The notes under the pieces were generated by a model. The model did not search any database. It had not been told where the DNA came from and saw only the letters and a program-made list of their open reading frames with translations. 64,000 bases of DNA, taken from assembly GCA_963740835.1 (NCBI GenBank), contig CAVUFH010000003.1, positions 496,001 through 560,000 of the forward strand, given 5' to 3'. Both the position numbers and the translations under genes were made by a program. This document shows positions 61,159 through 64,000 of the stretch, piece by piece (the stretch's first letter is position 1; every line of letters begins with the position of its first letter). This DNA comes from CAVUFH01 sp963740835 (GTDB taxonomy: Bacteria; Actinomycetota; Acidimicrobiia; IMCC26256; PALSA-610).

Positions 61159-63033
61159 CTACGTCACGTGTGGACGGGGAGGGGCGCCAGTCTGAATGCC
61201 GGCGACCTGCAGGATGCGCTTGGCGACGATCTGCGCGCCCGGGCCGCGATAGTGGACGGCGTCGGCCCGGAGTTGCACGCCGTCCACGCGGTTGCGGCAT
61301 TCCGTCTCGGGCGCGCCGCAGTACCACGCGAAGAGGTCCGCGAGCTTCGCAGCGGGCTCAGAAGCCACGACGCGGCGGATGATCGCGTTCTGGCAGTCGT
61401 TGTGATGGAACCAGTCGGCGGTCTTCATCGGGAAGTTCGCGTACGCCGCGGTCGTGACGACCACCCGCGCCCCGCCCGCCGCGAAGAGGTGGATCGCGTC
61501 GTGCAATTCCGCTTCGAGCCTCGAGTCGTACAACGGCTCGCACGGCGCGGTCCAGGAGCCGTCTATCTCGGCCTGGGAGTCGGTGGGCTCTGCGAACGTG
61601 AGCACCACGAGGTCGGGCCGGAACGCGGCCTCCGCGTCGTCCCAATCCTTGCGACACCAGGTCGCGGGCACGTGCAGGATCTCGCCGTGCGCGTCCCGCA
61701 CCCGATCGATCGGCACGATCGTGCAGCCGATCTTGCCGCGATTCAGCACGTCGATGCGCGGGTTCGTGGCCAACGTCTTGAAGCCCTCGTCGGCAAGGAA
61801 CATCGCGACCGAGTTCCCGACGACCAACACCCGCTCGACTTCGGGTTGCGGCGTCGCGACGCGGATCGGGTCCGCGACCACACGCTCCTCACGTGACGAC
61901 GACGCGGTTGCGAACACGAGGCCGACCACGAGCACGCCGACGAGTGCGGGTACCGCGGGTCGCAGCACTGGGGCCCGGATCGCGCCATGGCGGATCGGCT
62001 GTTCGAGCAGGAAGTACGAAAGCGTCGCGACGCCGATCGTGACCCCGATGCGCAGTGCGACAAGCGCCCAGCCGTCGAGGTGCGTGCGTTGCTCGTCGAG
62101 CCACACGTAGATCGGCCAGTGCCACAAGTAGACGCCGTAGCTGATGAGCCCGAGCGCACACAGCGGCCCGAAAGAGAGCGTGCGTGCGACGCCGCCTCGT
62201 TGCGGATGCACCGCGGCGGCGATCACGCAGGCCACTGCCAGCGCGGTGAGGAACAGCCCGCCGCGATACAGCAGCGTGGACGAACCGTCGATGCGGAGCC
62301 ACGCGTATGCGAGGAGCACGACCGAACCCCACGCCGCGACTTCGAGTGAGGCCCGGGGGCGACCGCGCGCCACGTGCCCCCGCAGCGCGACCCACGCCGC
62401 CAGCGCGGCACCGATCAGGATCGACGCGAGCCGCGTATCGGTGCCGAAGTAGACGCGCGAGGGCGCCGCGGGGTCGTAGATGACCTGCATCCACATGAAG
62501 GAAGCGATCGCGAGGCCAGACGCGAGTGCCAGCACCCGGCGCGGCGCGGTCGCGATCGCAACGAGCAGCAACGGCCAGACGAGGTAGAACTGCTCTTCAA
62601 TCGCCAGGCTCCACGTGTGCTCGAGCGGCGAGGGCGATCGGAACAGCGCCCAGTAGTCGGTGCCGCTGAAGATCGCGCGCCAGTTCGCGAAGTAGCCGAG
62701 CGTCGCGAGCCCGTCGCCGCGGATGGTCGTGCGCTCGGCCGCGCTGGCGACGACGAGGGAGTACACGGCCACGAACGCCAGCACCGCGAGCAGCGCCGGG
62801 AGCAGGCGACGAGCGCGCCGCGCCCAGAACGCGCCGAGGGCGACCGTGCCCGTGCGAGCACCCTCGGCCAGGAGCAGCGACGTGATCAGGAAGCCCGACA
62901 GCACGAAGAACGCGTCGACGCCGAGGTAACCGCCCTGCAGGTGCCCGGCGTGGAACAGCAACACGCCCGCGACGGCGGCGCCGCGCAGGCCGTCCAGCGC
63001 CGGCTGGTGCTGCATGCGAACGGGCCGATCCAC
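61159..63033 (-). CDS. OafA-like acyltransferase fused to SGNH hydrolase domain
   Basis: This 624-aa membrane protein has an acyltransferase-3 domain (~1-365) with about ten helices. Catalytic LLFHAGHLQGGYLGVDAFFVLSGFLITSL and TWSLAIEEQFYLVWPL are split only by loops. An extracytoplasmic SGNH domain follows (~400-624): Ser in VVGNSVAMFLADEG and Asp/His in LRADAVHYRG. Such proteins O-acetylate surface polysaccharide or peptidoglycan. It converges on hmgA. Confidence 0.9.
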   Translation of the reverse strand: MDRPVRMQHQPALDGLRGAAVAGVLLFHAGHLQGGYLGVDAFFVLSGFLITSLLLAEGARTGTVALGAFWARRARRLLPALLAVLAFVAVYSLVVASAAERTTIRGDGLATLGYFANWRAIFSGTDYWALFRSPSPLEHTWSLAIEEQFYLVWPLLLVAIATAPRRVLALASGLAIASFMWMQVIYDPAAPSRVYFGTDTRLASILIGAALAAWVALRGHVARGRPRASLEVAAWGSVVLLAYAWLRIDGSSTLLYRGGLFLTALAVACVIAAAVHPQRGGVARTLSFGPLCALGLISYGVYLWHWPIYVWLDEQRTHLDGWALVALRIGVTIGVATLSYFLLEQPIRHGAIRAPVLRPAVPALVGVLVVGLVFATASSSREERVVADPIRVATPQPEVERVLVVGNSVAMFLADEGFKTLATNPRIDVLNRGKIGCTIVPIDRVRDAHGEILHVPATWCRKDWDDAEAAFRPDLVVLTFAEPTDSQAEIDGSWTAPCEPLYDSRLEAELHDAIHLFAAGGARVVVTTAAYANFPMKTADWFHHNDCQNAIIRRVVASEPAAKLADLFAWYCGAPETECRNRVDGVQLRADAVHYRGPGAQIVAKRILQVAGIQTGAPPRPHVT

Positions 63034-63078
63034 GGCCGTGATCCTGCCACGGCCGTTGGGGCAATGTGATGAAGCGGC

Positions 63079-64000
63079 TCAGGCGTCGACTTCGGCGAGC
63101 ACGATGACCGACCCACCCTGCCGCTTCGCCTGGTACGCCGCACCATCGGCGCGCCGCAGGAGCTCGGTGACTTCCTCGGTCGAGGTCGCGAGCGCACCAC
63201 CGACGCTGGCGCCGACCTGGATGAGGTGCGGCCCTACCGCAATGGGCGCGCACACCGCGTCGACGACGCGTGAGCCGACCGTTGCGATCGTGCCCGTGTC
63301 GACGCCGTGGCACAGGACGACGAACTCGTCGCCACCGAGCCGCGCGACGATGTCGCCCCCGCGCGTCACCCGCTCGATCGCGCGCGCGACGTGGATGAGC
63401 ACCTCGTCACCGACGTCGTGCCCGCAGGTGTCGTTGACTGCCTTGAACCGATCGAGGTCGACGAATAACAACCCCACTGGCGCCTTGGTCCGGCTGGTGA
63501 GCGCGAGCTGCACGTGACTCATGAACGCGTTGCGGTTCAGCAGCCCGGTGAGCGGATCCGTGGTCGCTTCGCGCTCGAGTCGTTCCTCGAGGTTGCGGCG
63601 CGCGGTGATGTCGGTCTGCAAGCTGATCACGTACGGCGGCCGGTCTTCGTCCGGCGTGAAGAGGGCCGCGCGCGACATGACCCAGACCATCGAGCCGTCG
63701 GGGCGAACCATGCGGAACTCGGCGACCGCGTCGAGTCCGCTGATCTGCTCCGAGGTCGCCTCGATGCAGCGGTCGAGGTCCGCCGGATGCACACATGCCC
63801 GCGCGTCGGTGCCGATCAAGTCCTCGCGCGTGCGCTGCATGAGCTCGGCACCGGCCGCGTTGATGTCGAGGATCAAGCCGTCGAGATCGACGAGCGAGAC
63901 GCACAAGGGTGAGTGTTCGAACGCGGTCCGGAATCGCTCTTCGGCTTCCCGATGCGCGCGCTCCGCCCGCTTGCGCTCTTCGACGTTGCGGGCGGTGATG
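63079..64000 (-). CDS. PAS-GGDEF diguanylate cyclase, partial
   Basis: The gene continues past the right edge, so the N-terminus is missing. The visible part ends one PAS unit, then has a second PAS/PAC (FEHSPLCVSLVDLDGLILDI ... ISLQTDITARRNLEERL) and a C-terminal GGDEF domain (DPLTGLLNRNAFMSHV, LFVDLDRFKAVNDTCGHDVGD, RLGGDEFVVLC). The active-site GGDEF is intact, so it should make c-di-GMP. No inhibitory RxxD site is obvious. Confidence 0.9.
   Translation of the reverse strand, partial: ITARNVEERKRAERAHREAEERFRTAFEHSPLCVSLVDLDGLILDINAAGAELMQRTREDLIGTDARACVHPADLDRCIEATSEQISGLDAVAEFRMVRPDGSMVWVMSRAALFTPDEDRPPYVISLQTDITARRNLEERLEREATTDPLTGLLNRNAFMSHVQLALTSRTKAPVGLLFVDLDRFKAVNDTCGHDVGDEVLIHVARAIERVTRGGDIVARLGGDEFVVLCHGVDTGTIATVGSRVVDAVCAPIAVGPHLIQVGASVGGALATSTEEVTELLRRADGAAYQAKRQGGSVIVLAEVDA

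Overview
The window reads as a piece of a high-GC actinobacterial chromosome. Codon use is strongly G/C-ending, GTG and TTG starts are common, and the order fhaA-fhaB-pstP-rodA-pbpA-pknB followed by trpG/pabA and crgA is the classic actinobacterial envelope/division locus. The absence of pknA and the overall mix of genes suggest an Acidimicrobiia-like lineage; that placement is inference. Four genes carry a single-base frameshift inside otherwise intact reading frames (19430-23228, 24253-25703, 37321-38029, 47975-49899). The pattern looks more like indel errors in a draft assembly than gene decay.

Layout. 1-8.4 kb: tail of a LuxR-type regulator, a membrane protein, tRNA-Arg, a secreted M28 peptidase, a YceI/response regulator/histidine kinase operon, a PDZ-less HtrA protease and a Tat-exported phosphoesterase. 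8.5-11.7 kb: divergent ogt and ada-alkA alkylation repair genes, then a principal-type sigma factor. 11.7-16 kb: SDR, GAF protein and a possible glyoxylate/ureidoglycolate module around a palindromic operator. 16-23.7 kb: methyltransferase, PHP protein, GH13 glucosidase, fused ABC exporter and its MarR regulator. 23.7-28.6 kb: membrane proteins, GH5 lipoprotein, VOC protein, beta-lactamase-like hydrolase.

28.6-32.3 kb is a small degraded genomic island in tRNA-Ser(TGA). It has a 58-bp duplicated tRNA 3' end, matching triple-heptamer arms at both ends, an integrase remnant, an IS110 transposase, a GIY-YIG-like gene and a cupredoxin-like lipoprotein. 32.3-42.7 kb: serS, pheA, alcohol dehydrogenase, acyl-CoA synthetase, phosphotransferase, pyrE, cobO, a MarR/MFS pair and an adenylate kinase. 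42.7-51.6 kb: the FHA/phosphatase/RodA/PBP/Ser-Thr-kinase operon, mutY, pabA/trpG and crgA. 51.6-54 kb: a DnaA-box-like cluster, thiolase and a histidine phosphatase.

54-55.9 kb holds the most unusual item: a DNA methyltransferase with a nuclease-like C-terminal domain whose catalytic-type residues are replaced. A separate small protein next to it is a paralogue of that domain and keeps an ExK motif. 56-61.1 kb is a phenylalanine/tyrosine degradation cluster (phhA, Lrp regulator, hppD, fahA, hmgA). The window ends with an acyltransferase-SGNH protein and a partial PAS-GGDEF protein.
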